Assembly (NCBI RefSeq): GCF_001995215.1 | Contig: NZ_MUXN01000012.1 | Span: 1-64,000, forward strand | Origin: Amycolatopsis azurea DSM 43854 | GTDB lineage: Bacteria > Actinomycetota > Actinomycetes > Mycobacteriales > Pseudonocardiaceae | DNA length: 64,000 nucleotides | Direction: 5' to 3' | In this document: positions 33,965 through 43,883 of the stretch, one piece after another | How positions within the stretch are numbered: position 1 is the first letter of the stretch | Layout: every line of letters begins with the position of its first letter | Translations under genes and position numbers: made by a program | The notes under the pieces: generated by a model | What the model was told of the DNA's origin: nothing | The model's input: the letters and a program-made list of their open reading frames with translations, nothing else | Database searches by the model: none

Positions 33965-35279
33965 GCTGTGCCACCTCGGTGGCCGAGACCGCGCGGCCGA
34001 GCAGCCGCGTTCCCAGCTCCGTGATCGGGATCTGCTTGCCCGCCAGGAGGAATCCGCCCGTCGCCAGCGCCACCCACGGCGCCGGGCCTTGGGCGAGACC
34101 GTCGCTCAGCGGGGCGAAACCGCGCGCGGCCAGCCCGAGCAGGCCACCGGCGATCGCGAGTCCGGCCAGGACGAGCTGAGGCGTCTGCGCGGTCGAGGCA
34201 GGGCCGGAACCCTGGGTTTCGAAGCGGGCGAACAGCCGCAGGAGACCGAGGAGCACGAGCCCGCAGGCACCGAGCCAGGCCGGGACCATCGTCAGCCACA
34301 GCACGGAACCCGGTTCGGGGGTTTCGTATCCCAGGCCGTAGACCGCGACACCGGAGACGACGATCAGCGCCGGCATGTGCCACAAGTAGACACTCATGAA
34401 CCGCGGGCCGATCCACTTCAGGGCGGCGTCGAGGTTCGGACGGGCGGCCAAGGCGTTCAGCTGCGGTTTGAAGGCCAGCAGGAGACCGATCTGGCCGATC
34501 GCGAGGAACGCCAGCAGCACGGTCGGCGGGCTCATGTTCGAAACCGGCGCACCCGGCATGCCGATCATGCTGGCCGGGTACGGGCCGAAGGCGACCATCA
34601 GCGCGGTGATGCCGAACCCGATACTTGCCATGCCCAGCGCGGCGTTGCGGCCGATCGAGCCGAGCCGGCCCCGCGTGTAGTGGAAACCGAGCTGGTGCAC
34701 GGCCATCCAGACGAAGACGGCGTTCGCGAAACCGATCAGGCCGAGGTCGTTGAAGCGGGCGACGTCGACGAGCACGGCGGCGGCGAGCATCACGAGCGGG
34801 ACCTTCAGGCCCCAGCGGCGATGCGCCGCGGCCAGCATCGGGGTGAGGAGCACAGTGAGCACGTACACGGCCAGGAACCACAGCAGCTGGGCGGCGATCG
34901 CGCCGCCGACCTGCAGCGGCTGTTCCGGAACGCCGATCCCGCGCAGGATGTCCGGAACGAACAGCCAGACGGCCACCAGCGGCAGCACCGGGATCATCAG
35001 CCGCTTGAGGCGGGCCGCGAGCCAGGAACGGGAACTTTCCGCGCGGCCCAAGGAGATCAGGTTCGCCGCGCCACCGGCGAAGAAGACGAGCGGCATGACC
35101 TGGGACAGCCAGGTGACGACCCACCAGCCAGGTGTCGCGAGGGCGTTCCCGGTGGACAGATGACCGTCGGCGTAGGAGAGCACCGGCATACCCCAGTGCT
35201 GGACGACGACCGCGAGGATCGCGACCGCCCGGACGATGTCCAGGAACCTGTCCCGGCCCTGTTTCTGGCTTGTGTGCAT
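33954..35279 (-). CDS. Acyltransferase-3-like integral membrane protein
   Basis: 441 aa with about ten membrane segments. The start DRFLDIVRAVAILAVVVQHWG is the acyltransferase-3 signature (R-x-LD-x-x-R-A, followed by a membrane His). Other blocks: MPLVFFAGGAANLISL, LWFLAVYVLTVLLTPMLA and MSVYLWHMPALIVVSGVA. Members O-acylate sugars, peptidoglycan or lipids, but several actinobacterial ones are of unknown role. ATG 35279 begins just after the initial gap. No glycosyltransferase neighbours are present to suggest a substrate. Confidence 0.85.
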   Translation of the reverse strand: MHTSQKQGRDRFLDIVRAVAILAVVVQHWGMPVLSYADGHLSTGNALATPGWWVVTWLSQVMPLVFFAGGAANLISLGRAESSRSWLAARLKRLMIPVLPLVAVWLFVPDILRGIGVPEQPLQVGGAIAAQLLWFLAVYVLTVLLTPMLAAAHRRWGLKVPLVMLAAAVLVDVARFNDLGLIGFANAVFVWMAVHQLGFHYTRGRLGSIGRNAALGMASIGFGITALMVAFGPYPASMIGMPGAPVSNMSPPTVLLAFLAIGQIGLLLAFKPQLNALAARPNLDAALKWIGPRFMSVYLWHMPALIVVSGVAVYGLGYETPEPGSVLWLTMVPAWLGACGLVLLGLLRLFARFETQGSGPASTAQTPQLVLAGLAIAGGLLGLAARGFAPLSDGLAQGPAPWVALATGGFLLAGKQIPITELGTRLLGRAVSATEVAQLKR

Positions 35280-35372
35280 GGAAAAGAGCCTGGTACGTCA
35301 GGGCTTCGAAAACAGCGGTGCGGGCCGCCGTATCGGTCTTCCTGTTTTCGCCCGTCGAAGGTGGAGTTTTCC

Positions 35373-35624
35373 CTACCCCACACCGTCGGGTTCGGGCTCG
35401 GGCCGCGGCGCGGGCTCCGGGACCGGCGCCGCGCACAGCCGGAATTCCCAGCAGTCGTCCTCGGCGCGGCCGAGTTCGTAGCGGGTTTCGATCTTCGGCC
35501 CGTCATGCAGATGGACGTGCTTGAGGACGGTGCCCGCGATCGGTTCGGTGTCACCGAGTTCCTGGACGCGTCCGTCGAGCGGACCGCCGAAGAACCGGGC
35601 GCGGTGGGAGGGCCGGTCGGTCAT
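35373..35624 (-). CDS. Small conserved hypothetical protein
   Basis: 83 aa from ATG 35624, which has a perfect AAGGAGG 7 bases upstream. The core HRARFFGGPLDGRVQELGD and YELGRAEDDCWEFRLC resembles a short actinobacterial family of unknown function. The C-terminus is a Pro/Glu/Arg repeat (PVPEPAPRPEPEPDG). No membrane segment. It is probably monocistronic, between the acyltransferase and a response-regulator gene. Confidence 0.7.
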   Translation of the reverse strand: MTDRPSHRARFFGGPLDGRVQELGDTEPIAGTVLKHVHLHDGPKIETRYELGRAEDDCWEFRLCAAPVPEPAPRPEPEPDGVG

Positions 35625-35705
35625 GGGTCCTCCTTGGTTCGGCTCGTCTCTCACCATCAGTCTGCCCATGTTAGGTGAGTGACGGCGTCGCCACCAAGAG
35701 CTACT

Positions 35706-36347
35706 TCAGCGTCCTAAGTAAGTGAGCACCGCGCGGACCCGGCGGTGTTCCACCGAACTCGCTTCGAGGCCGAGCTTCGAGAAGATGTTGCCGATGTGCT
35801 TCTCGACGGCGCCGTGCGAAACGACGAGCGAGTTCGCGATCGCGGTGTTCGACAGACCCTGCGCCATCAGCCCCAGCACTTCAGATTCGCGGGCGGTGAG
35901 CGCGTCGAGCGGGTTCTTGCGGCCCCGCGCCATCAGCTGCGCGATGACGTCCGGATCGATGGCCGTGCCGCCGCCGGCGACCCGCTTGACCGCGTCGAGG
36001 AAGTCGCCGACGTCGGCGACGCGTTCCTTGAGCAGGTAACCGACTCCGCCCGCGCCGCCGGACAGCAACTCGACGGCGTAGCTCTCCTCGACGTACTGGG
36101 ACAGCACGAGAACGGGCAGGCCGGGGACGGCTTCACGGGCTCCCAGCGCCGCGCGCAGGCCTTCGTCGGTGAACGTGGGCGGCATCCGCACGTCGACGAT
36201 CGCGAGATCCGGCCGGTGCTCCTTGACCGCGCCGAGCAGGTCGTCGCCGTTGTCCACGGCGGCGACCGTCTCGATGTTCTCGTCGGCGAGCAGGCGGATC
36301 ACCCCCGCGCGCAACAGCACTGCGTCTTCGGCGATGACGACCCGCAT
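35706..36347 (-). CDS. NarL/FixJ-type response regulator
   Basis: 213 aa. Receiver domain with acidic pocket ED at 7-8, phosphoacceptor Asp52 in LAIVDVRMPP and the conserved Lys in LLKERV. The C-terminal LuxR-type helix-turn-helix is LTARESEVLGLMAQGLSNTAIANSLVVSHGAVEKHI (within about 148-190). It is the output of the kinase encoded just upstream on the same strand. The 52-base gap to the kinase gene and shared direction indicate one operon. Confidence 0.93.
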   Translation of the reverse strand: MRVVIAEDAVLLRAGVIRLLADENIETVAAVDNGDDLLGAVKEHRPDLAIVDVRMPPTFTDEGLRAALGAREAVPGLPVLVLSQYVEESYAVELLSGGAGGVGYLLKERVADVGDFLDAVKRVAGGGTAIDPDVIAQLMARGRKNPLDALTARESEVLGLMAQGLSNTAIANSLVVSHGAVEKHIGNIFSKLGLEASSVEHRRVRAVLTYLGR

Positions 36348-36399
36348 CCTGCCCCCAGGTTCGTGAGTGAACGGCAGGGCCTATTCACTCACGAACGGG

Positions 36400-37539
36400 T
36401 CACCACTGGCACGGCAGGTCCGCGCGAATCACCGTCGGGCCGCCGGGCGGGCTGACGACGGTGATCACGCCGTCGATCGTGGCCGCGCGGTCGGCGAGGC
36501 CGGCGAGCCCGCCACCTGGCCGGACTTCGGCGCCACCGTGCCCGTTGTCGGTGATCTCGACGATCACCATCGAGTCGGTGCGCCACACCTTCACACCGGC
36601 TTCGGTCGCGCCCGAGTGCTTCGCGATGTTCGTCAGCGTCTCGCCGACGATGAAGTACGCCGTCGTCTCGACCGCGGCGGGCGGACGCGGCTCGACGTCC
36701 ACTTCCACGTCGACGTGGATCGGGGATTTCGCGGCCTGCGCGGACAACGCCGCGTCGAGACCGCGGTCGCCGAGCACGGCCGGGTAGATGCCCCGGGCGA
36801 GATCGCGCAGTTCCGACACCGCCAGCTTGGCGTCGAGATGCGCCTCGTCGATCAGTTCGCGCACGGCGTTCGGGTCCTGGTCGAACTTCGACTTCGCACG
36901 GCCCAGGCTCATCGCGACCGCGACCAGGCGCTGCTGGGCGCCGTCGTGCAGGTCGCGTTCGATGCGGCGGCGTTCGGCCTCGGCGGCGTCGACACCGCGG
37001 GCCCGCGACGCTTGCAGCCGCTCGGCCTTCTGCTCCAGCCGCTGAGTGCGGTTCGGGCCGAGCAGGGAGAACGCGAGGTTGCCGTGCAGCCAGCCGATCC
37101 ACGGGGTCACCCAGATCGCCATCGGCAGCAGCACGATCGACGCGATCGCGATCGGGAGTTCCACGCAGGCGATGGGGAGCGCCACCATCAAGTAGGCGAA
37201 GTCGCGCCATGTCGTCGGGTCGGTCAGCCGGGTCAGCCAGCGCTTGACCAGCGAAAGTCCCTCGACGGGGAGACGTTCCACCGGCTCCAGCGGGGTTTCG
37301 AGCATCTTCCGCGCCCAGCCGCGCTCCCGGTCGCCGGACCAGCGGATGAAGTTGGTCGTGGCCATGAGGATCGGGAAGCCGATCCACACCACCGCCGTCC
37401 CGATGCCGACCGCCAGGCCGACGATGATCAAGATGAACTGGAGCAGCCGGAACAGGAAGCTGACGAGCATGTAGACGATCGACCTCAACGGCCGGGGCCG
37501 CGGGATGTCGACTTGCTTGATCTGCTGGTCGATCGTCAT
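36400..37539 (-). CDS. Membrane sensor histidine kinase (HisKA_3 type)
   Basis: 379 aa from ATG 37539, whose ATGA overlaps the preceding stop. Four membrane segments lie in the first 170 residues, with a sensor region similar to the product of the upstream gene (FTRLTDPTTWRDFAYLMVALPI against KDGSTWRDLGYFFLLFPVGI). Dimerisation/phosphoacceptor helix ERRRIERDLHDGAQQRLVAVA with His198, N-box FIVGETLTNIAKHSGA and G-box ITDNGHGG complete the kinase. It probably senses an envelope signal and phosphorylates the response regulator encoded next. Confidence 0.92.
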   Translation of the reverse strand: MTIDQQIKQVDIPRPRPLRSIVYMLVSFLFRLLQFILIIVGLAVGIGTAVVWIGFPILMATTNFIRWSGDRERGWARKMLETPLEPVERLPVEGLSLVKRWLTRLTDPTTWRDFAYLMVALPIACVELPIAIASIVLLPMAIWVTPWIGWLHGNLAFSLLGPNRTQRLEQKAERLQASRARGVDAAEAERRRIERDLHDGAQQRLVAVAMSLGRAKSKFDQDPNAVRELIDEAHLDAKLAVSELRDLARGIYPAVLGDRGLDAALSAQAAKSPIHVDVEVDVEPRPPAAVETTAYFIVGETLTNIAKHSGATEAGVKVWRTDSMVIVEITDNGHGGAEVRPGGGLAGLADRAATIDGVITVVSPPGGPTVIRADLPCQW

Positions 37540-38231
37540 CCGTTCACCGTGCTCATCGTCGGAACCTCGCCCCATGAATCCTCCAGACGGCGGCGCTGGG
37601 CCTGAGTGGGCCCGAGCAGCGCCGTCGCCAGCCGGGCGTGCAGCCCGGCCAGCGCCTTCGTCAACGCTACCGACAGGGCGACGCACAAGACGCCGAGAGC
37701 CGCCCAAGGCAGCGCCGAGACCGTCGAGTCGACGGTGAACCACGCGTTTTCCCAGGTCGGGAAGCGATACTCGCCGCCAGGAAGGAAGCGGTAGTAGATC
37801 GGCAGGCCCGCGAGGCCGAGACTGGTCGACCAGAACGCCGTGACCAGCACGAACTCGATGATCCCGACCGGGAAGAGCAGGAAGAAGTAGCCGAGGTCGC
37901 GCCAGGTCGAGCCGTCCTTCAGCCGCGCCTTCCACCGCACGGACTGGCCGCCGGTGGGCAGCGGGAGGTACGGCAGGTCGATGTAGCGGTCGAGCAGCGC
38001 GTACACCCTGGCGCGCTCCATCCGGGCCGCGCCGCGGACCGTCAGGATCACCAGCGCGAGGATGGGCAGCCCGATCCAGACGATCGCCGTGCCGATCCCC
38101 GCCCAGATGAACGCCATCAGGAGCGCGAAGGCCAGGACGCCCATCGGCAGGTTCATCAGCAGGTAGACCAGCGAACCGCCGAACGACGGATCGGACCTGC
38201 TCAGCTCCCGCTCGGCCGCCAGCGAACTCAT
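37536..38231 (-). CDS. Membrane sensor-domain protein paired with the kinase
   Basis: 231 aa from ATG 38231 with GAGGAG upstream. Four membrane segments and a soluble loop; the layout copies the N-terminal sensor half of the adjacent kinase without any kinase domain (shared FIWAGIGTAIVWIGLPIL against GLAVGIGTAVVWIGFPIL, and the STWRDLGY block). It fits the putative-sensor family. Probably a co-sensor or a duplicate of the kinase input domain. First gene of a three-gene operon with ATGA coupling to the kinase. Confidence 0.82.
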   Translation of the reverse strand: MSSLAAERELSRSDPSFGGSLVYLLMNLPMGVLAFALLMAFIWAGIGTAIVWIGLPILALVILTVRGAARMERARVYALLDRYIDLPYLPLPTGGQSVRWKARLKDGSTWRDLGYFFLLFPVGIIEFVLVTAFWSTSLGLAGLPIYYRFLPGGEYRFPTWENAWFTVDSTVSALPWAALGVLCVALSVALTKALAGLHARLATALLGPTQAQRRRLEDSWGEVPTMSTVNG

Positions 38232-38386
38232 GGTCGTGCTCCTCTCCTGGTCGAGGAGACAAGCATCGCGCTCGCGGGCGCCCGCTGACATGGTGCCCAC
38301 GGGCATCTCCCAGGTGGGGCTAGCCCCACCTGCGGGATTAACCCGGTTGCCGACCGCGTTATGCTGTACAGGTTGTGTCCCACCAA

Positions 38387-38756
38387 GGGGGTGAACGGTT
38401 TCGACTTTGGACGTTGAATCAGGAGAAGCGTGCCGGTGCAGGCGAGAGACCACCGCAAGCGTCATCGCAAACCAATAAGCGCCGAGCCTAAGAGCCAGCG
38501 CGAGTTCGCTCTTGCTGCCTAAGCAGTAGAGCAACTCTGTCGGTCCGGGGTCGCCTCCGACCCGGTCACCGGCATCAGCTAGGAGGCTTACCGCCACACT
38601 CGGCTACGGGGTGTGGTTGGGAATCAAACAGTGGCTGGGCTCGTCACTTCAGCTTGTTCGCGTGACTGAAGGGGCCAAGTAGAGACATAGCGGACTGCGC
38701 ACGGAGAAGTCCTGGTGATACGCCAGAGGACCCGGGTTCAATTCCCGGCACCTCCA
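38387..38756 (+). ncRNA. ssrA: Transfer-messenger RNA (tmRNA)
   Basis: About 370 nt. The tRNA-like ends pair GGGGGTG (38387-38393) with CACCTCC (38749-38755), discriminator A at 38756; CCA is not encoded (CCT follows). The 5' D-like region GAACGGTTTCGACT and the 3' T-arm GGGTTCAATTCCC are canonical. The tag frame starts at GCC 38481 and reads AEPKSQREFALAA, then TAA at 38520-38522, ending in the ALAA degron. It works with SmpB to rescue stalled ribosomes. TATGCT at 38360-38365 is a possible -10. Confidence 0.96.
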
Positions 38757-38761
38757 CCTCG

Positions 38762-38798
38762 CGGATGGCGAGCGTTCCTTGGGAGCGCTCGCCATCCG
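38762..38798 (+). terminator. tmRNA terminator
   Basis: CGGATGGCGAGCG pairs with CGCTCGCCATCCG over 13 bp, followed by TCATTTC. It starts 6 bases after the mature tmRNA. Confidence 0.8.
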
Positions 38799-38825
38799 TC
38801 ATTTCAGGGTGTCTTTTGGAGCGGG

Positions 38826-39240
38826 TGGTGTGAAGGTCGACGTCGAGTTGATCGCGGAGCTGGTGCTCGACGAGCCCGCTCATCTGGTCGGGCTGTCGTA
38901 TGGCGCCATCGTCGCGCTGCTCGCCGCCGCGCGACGGCCGGAGACGGTGAGGTCTTCTTCCCGCTCGCAGGCGTGCCGTTGCCCATCCCGGATCCGGTGC
39001 CTGAAACCTTGCGGCGCGGGGCTCGCGCCTTGATCGGGATGCGGCCTCCGGGAGACGCGGAATTACCACTCGACGTGCTGGCCGCGGCGGATTTCCCGAC
39101 GCTGGTGATCACCGGTGACGCGATCGCGGACGGAACCGGTGCGCGCCGCGAGATCGTGCGAGGAATGGGGCCATTTGGTTCCGGATACGGGCGGGCCGTT
39201 CACCGAGCTTTTGGAAGATTTTCTGAATCACGGAGGGTAG
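38826..39240 (+). pseudogene. Broken alpha/beta hydrolase gene remnant
   Basis: One frame reads VELIAELVLDEPAHLVGLSYGAIVALLAAARRPETVR, with the nucleophile elbow GLSYG. The similarity then moves to another frame: VPLPIPDPVPETLRRGARAL and LPLDVLAAADFPTLVITGD, the usual C-terminal half of such enzymes. The N-terminal lid and the first strands, part of the middle and the catalytic His region are missing. So this is a truncated, frameshifted and internally deleted gene immediately after ssrA. From 39241 to 39375 I see no coding signal. Confidence 0.72.
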
Positions 39241-39375
39241 CTAAATCAGGGTCGATTTCATCTCGATTCACCCTCAATGGTGATCTTGTTCGGGTGGGGT
39301 GTCATGCTGAGTGTCCGACCATGGCCCTCTAACGAAACGACCCCGTGTCGCCGGAGGGCCGGAAGAAGGTGGCAG

Positions 39376-39591
39376 ATGACCTGGGCTAGGCATTCCAGTC
39401 GTCCCGATCCCGCAGAAGACCAGAGCCGGATGGCCGGTGTGCGCGCGGAGGAAGAAGTCCGCCTCACCCTGCAGAACGGCAGAGCCGCCAGGACTGTCGC
39501 CGGGCATGCCTCGGACGCCATCGACTGTGCGGAACTACTGGCCATGCTCGGTCTTGAGGGAGTCCAGAAGAAGCACGCTCAGCGCATCTGA
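39376..39591 (+). CDS. Small hypothetical protein
   Basis: 71 aa from ATG 39376 (AAGGTGG upstream). The second half, EEEVRLTLQNGRAARTVAGHASDAIDCAELLAMLGL, looks like a folded, conserved small domain, while the first 20 residues are less biased. I recognise no family. Its end overlaps the convergent IclR-type gene by 13 bases. It may be real, but its start is uncertain (an internal ATG at 39430 would give 53 aa). Confidence 0.45.
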   Translation: MTWARHSSRPDPAEDQSRMAGVRAEEEVRLTLQNGRAARTVAGHASDAIDCAELLAMLGLEGVQKKHAQRI

Positions 39592-40364
39592 CCCCCGATC
39601 CGGGTGGTCAGTTCGGCCGCGGTCAGACGGACCTCCTCGGCGAGGTCAGGCCAAGTTTCCTCGCAACCCTCACTGCCTGGGCAGAGGTGGCGGAGGGTCA
39701 CGCTGATCGCCGCCATCGGCCGGCCGCCGTGGTCGAAGACGGGGCAGGCCACCGAGGCGAATCCCTCGGTGACGTGGCCGTCTTCGACCGCCCAGCCGAG
39801 CCTGCCTTCCGCGTTCAGCGTGCGGCGCAGTTCGGCGAGCGTGCGTGGACCGCGGCCGGTGCGCAGGACGAACGCCGACACGGCCGGGAAGAGCGCGCGT
39901 ACGTGGGGCGACGGCAGGTTGCGGAGGATCGCCCTGCCTGATGCCGTGAGCTGACCCGGGAGCCGGACGCCGACCTCGGTGACCAGGGTTTCCGGGCGCG
40001 TGGGGCGCTCTTTGACCAGGTAGAGCGACTCGTTGCCGTGCAGCACGCCGAGATGCGCCGTGTGGCCCACTCGATCAGCGAGTTTGCGCAGCAGCGGGGC
40101 GGCGAGCCGTTCCAGCGGATCGTGCCGCAGGTAGGCCGAGCCGAGTTCGAACGCGGCGATGCCGAGGCCGTACCGGCGCTCGGCGGGCAGGTGCGTCACG
40201 AAACCGGCGGCCTCCAGTTCGGCGAGCAGGTGATACGTCGTCGAGCGGGGAAGGCCGAGCTCGCGCGCGATCGCGGCCGCCGACACCGGGCCGGGGCGGG
40301 CGGCGAGAGCACGGAGGATACCCAGGCCGCGTCTCAGCGCCGGTACCTCGCTGCTGTCACCCAT
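39579..40364 (-). CDS. IclR family regulator, probable controller of the hut genes
   Basis: 261 aa from ATG 40364, with AGGAGG 6 bases upstream. N-terminal winged helix (ALRRGLGILRALAARPGPVSAAAIARELGLPRSTTYHLLAELEAAG, within about 8-55), then the IclR effector domain with GHTAHLGVLHGNESLYLVKE and FASVACPVFDHGGRPMAAISVT. Adjacent to and divergent from hutH, across a 334-base region of repeats plus a 20-bp palindrome. Urocanate is the usual hut inducer, but that cannot be shown here. An in-frame N-terminal extension through the repeat is rejected. Confidence 0.9.
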   Translation of the reverse strand: MGDSSEVPALRRGLGILRALAARPGPVSAAAIARELGLPRSTTYHLLAELEAAGFVTHLPAERRYGLGIAAFELGSAYLRHDPLERLAAPLLRKLADRVGHTAHLGVLHGNESLYLVKERPTRPETLVTEVGVRLPGQLTASGRAILRNLPSPHVRALFPAVSAFVLRTGRGPRTLAELRRTLNAEGRLGWAVEDGHVTEGFASVACPVFDHGGRPMAAISVTLRHLCPGSEGCEETWPDLAEEVRLTAAELTTRIGGQMR

Positions 40365-40390
40365 GCCGACCTCCTGCTCGTCCGACCCGG

Positions 40391-40458
40391 GGGAGCAAGG
40401 GGCCTTTGCTATCGCTTCTCTCAACGTCGAGAGAAGCGATAGCAAAGGTCCCTTGCTC
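40391..40458. repeat. Family A hairpin repeat, long form with TCAACGTC loop
   Basis: GGAGCAAGGGGCCTTTGCTA extends through TCGCTTCTCT, loop CAACGT, then the complement back to TAGCAAAGGTCCCTTGCTCT. The stem exceeds 28 bp. It is one of the few family A copies in a divergent promoter region rather than at a gene end. Confidence 0.92.
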
Positions 40459-40469
40459 TCCTTGATGGC

Positions 40470-40516
40470 GACTGTGTGGATTTCGGTGCATCCAACGCAA
40501 CAAAATCCACACGGTC
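40470..40516. repeat. Family C hairpin repeat, copy 1
   Basis: GACTGTGTGGATTT pairs with AAATCCACACGGTC (one G-T) around a loop containing CATCCAACGC. The related copy at 52689-52735 carries the loop in the reverse orientation. Confidence 0.85.
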
Positions 40517-40543
40517 AGTACGCGTGGTCACCCAGCGTGTGTG

Positions 40544-40586
40544 GTGTGTGGATTTAGGGACACTCAACGTCCCTAAATCCACACAC
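40544..40586. repeat. Family B hairpin repeat, copy 1
   Basis: GTGTGTGGATTTAGGGAC pairs perfectly over 18 bp with GTCCCTAAATCCACACAC around the loop ACTCAAC. Copy 2 at 52631-52673 has two compensated stem changes and a reversed loop. Confidence 0.9.
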
Positions 40587-40596
40587 CCCCCCTCGT

Positions 40597-40619
40597 GATA
40601 GCAAGGGACCCTTGCTATC
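40597..40619. repeat. Family A repeat, compact palindrome
   Basis: GATAGCAAGGG-A-CCCTTGCTATC, an 11-bp perfect inverted repeat with one central base. It looks like the outer and inner stem parts of family A joined without the ACCTTT spacer. Confidence 0.75.
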
Positions 40620-40626
40620 GCCGAGT

Positions 40627-40646
40627 GTGTCTTGGATACCAGACAC
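40627..40646. promoter_or_regulatory. Candidate IclR-type operator upstream of hutH
   Basis: GTGTCTTGGATACCAGACAC, matching its own reverse complement at 8 of 10 positions per arm. It lies 52 bases before the hutH start, between it and the divergent IclR-type gene, so it is the best candidate for the hut operator. A direct family A copy is adjacent on the left. Confidence 0.6.
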
Positions 40647-40698
40647 AACCACCGGTTGGGGTCGCCTGCCAGCGGGCATGGCGTTGTCCAATGGGGCT

Positions 40699-42225
40699 AT
40701 GCCGGAAACCGTCCTTCTGGGGTCCGAATCGCTTCGGCCCGAACAGGTCGTCGCGGTCGCCCGTGACCACTCGCCCGTCGCGGTCAGCGAAGCCGCCGAG
40801 AAGAACCTCGCCGCGACGCGTCAGCACATCGACAACCTCGCCCACGCCGAGACGCCGACGTACGGCGTTTCGACGGGCTTCGGTGCGCTCGCCACCAGGC
40901 ACATCCCGCTCGAGAGCCGCACCGCCCTGCAGCGGTCGCTGATCCGGTCGCACGCGGCGGGCGCGGGGCCGGTCGTGGAGACCGAGGTCGTGCGCGCGCT
41001 GATGCTGCTGCGCCTCCGCACCCTCACCAGCGGCTACACCGGCATCCGCCCGCAGACCGCGCAAGCGCTTGCGGCCCTCCTCAACGCCGGGATCACCCCG
41101 CTCGTCCACGAATACGGCTCCCTCGGCTGCTCCGGCGACCTCGCGCCCCTGGCCGCCGTCGCACTCGCGCTGATGGGAGAGGGCGAAGTCGAGTACAACG
41201 GCGAAGTCGTCCAGGCCGCCGTCGCGCTGAAGCACGCCGGGATCGAGCCGGTCGTTCTCGCGGAGAAGGAGGGCCTCGCCCTCACGAACGGGACCGACGG
41301 CATGCTCGGCATGCTCCTCCTGGCCGCTGCCGACCTGCGCAAGCTCCTCGACACGGCCGACATCACCGCGGCGATGAGCGTCGAAGCGCTCCTCGGCACC
41401 GACCGCGCCTTCGCCGCCGACCTCCAGGCTCTGCGGCCGCACCCCGGACAGGCCCGGAGCGCCCAGCGGATGTGGACGGCGCTTCAGGACTCGAAGATCG
41501 TCGAGAGCCACCGCGGCCCGGACTGCAACCGCGTCCAGGACGCGTACTCGCTCCGCTGCGCGCCCCAGGTGCACGGAGGCGCACGCGACAGCCTCACGCA
41601 CGCCGAACTCGTCGCCGAGCGTGAACTCCACTCCGCGGTCGACAACCCGGTCGTGCTGTCCGACGGCCGCGTCGAGTCCAACGGCAACTTCCACGGTGCC
41701 CCGATCGCGTACGTGCTCGACTTCCTCGCCATCCCGCTCACGGACGTCGCCAGCATCGCCGAGCGCCGCACCGACCGGATGCTCGACAAGGCCCGCTCGC
41801 ACGGCCTGCCGCCCTTCCTCGCGTTCGATCCCGGCGTCGACTCCGGCCACATGATCGCCCAGTACACACAGGCCGCCGTCGTCAGCGAACTCAAGCGGCT
41901 CGCGGTGCCGGCGTCGGTCGACTCGATCCCGAGCAGCGCCATGCAGGAGGACCACGTCTCGATGGGCTGGTCCGCCGCGCGCAAGCTGCGCAAGGCCGTC
42001 GAGGGCCTCAACACCGTCCTCGCCATCGAACTGCTCACCGCCGCGCGGGCACTCGACATGCGCGCGCCCCTGGTCCCGTCGCCGGTCACCGGCCGCGTCC
42101 GGGATCTCGTCCGTACCAAGGTCGAGGGCCCCGGCCCCGACCGTCATCTGGCGCCGGAGATCGCCGCCGCCGAAGAACTCGTCGCGTCGGGTGCCGTCCT
42201 CGCCGCGGCCCAACTGGAGGTCTGA
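40699..42225 (+). CDS. hutH: Histidine ammonia-lyase
   Basis: 508 aa from ATG 40699 (ATG 40678 is also possible). First step of histidine catabolism: histidine to urocanate plus ammonia. The prosthetic MIO group forms autocatalytically from a tripeptide, here Cys144-Ser145-Gly146 in [17 protein letters not shown]. Most bacterial enzymes have Ala-Ser-Gly; Cys is known in streptomycetes. Other marks: [11 protein letters not shown] near the N-terminus, [19 protein letters not shown] and QEDHVSMG. First gene of hutH-hutU-amidase-hutF-hutI, with only 5 bases before hutU. Confidence 0.96.
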   Translation: MPETVLLGSESLRPEQVVAVARDHSPVAVSEAAEKNLAATRQHIDNLAHAETPTYGVSTGFGALATRHIPLESRTALQRSLIRSHAAGAGPVVETEVVRALMLLRLRTLTSGYTGIRPQTAQALAALLNAGITPLVHEYGSLGCSGDLAPLAAVALALMGEGEVEYNGEVVQAAVALKHAGIEPVVLAEKEGLALTNGTDGMLGMLLLAAADLRKLLDTADITAAMSVEALLGTDRAFAADLQALRPHPGQARSAQRMWTALQDSKIVESHRGPDCNRVQDAYSLRCAPQVHGGARDSLTHAELVAERELHSAVDNPVVLSDGRVESNGNFHGAPIAYVLDFLAIPLTDVASIAERRTDRMLDKARSHGLPPFLAFDPGVDSGHMIAQYTQAAVVSELKRLAVPASVDSIPSSAMQEDHVSMGWSAARKLRKAVEGLNTVLAIELLTAARALDMRAPLVPSPVTGRVRDLVRTKVEGPGPDRHLAPEIAAAEELVASGAVLAAAQLEV

Positions 42226-42230
42226 GCCCC

Positions 42231-43879
<1,649 letters not shown>

Positions 43880-43883
<4 letters not shown>

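Noticed and set aside
40391-40619. Possible CRISPR array
   Set aside because: The repeats are of different families, are themselves long hairpins, have irregular spacing, and there are no cas genes. The array at 61035-61526 fails for the same reasons.
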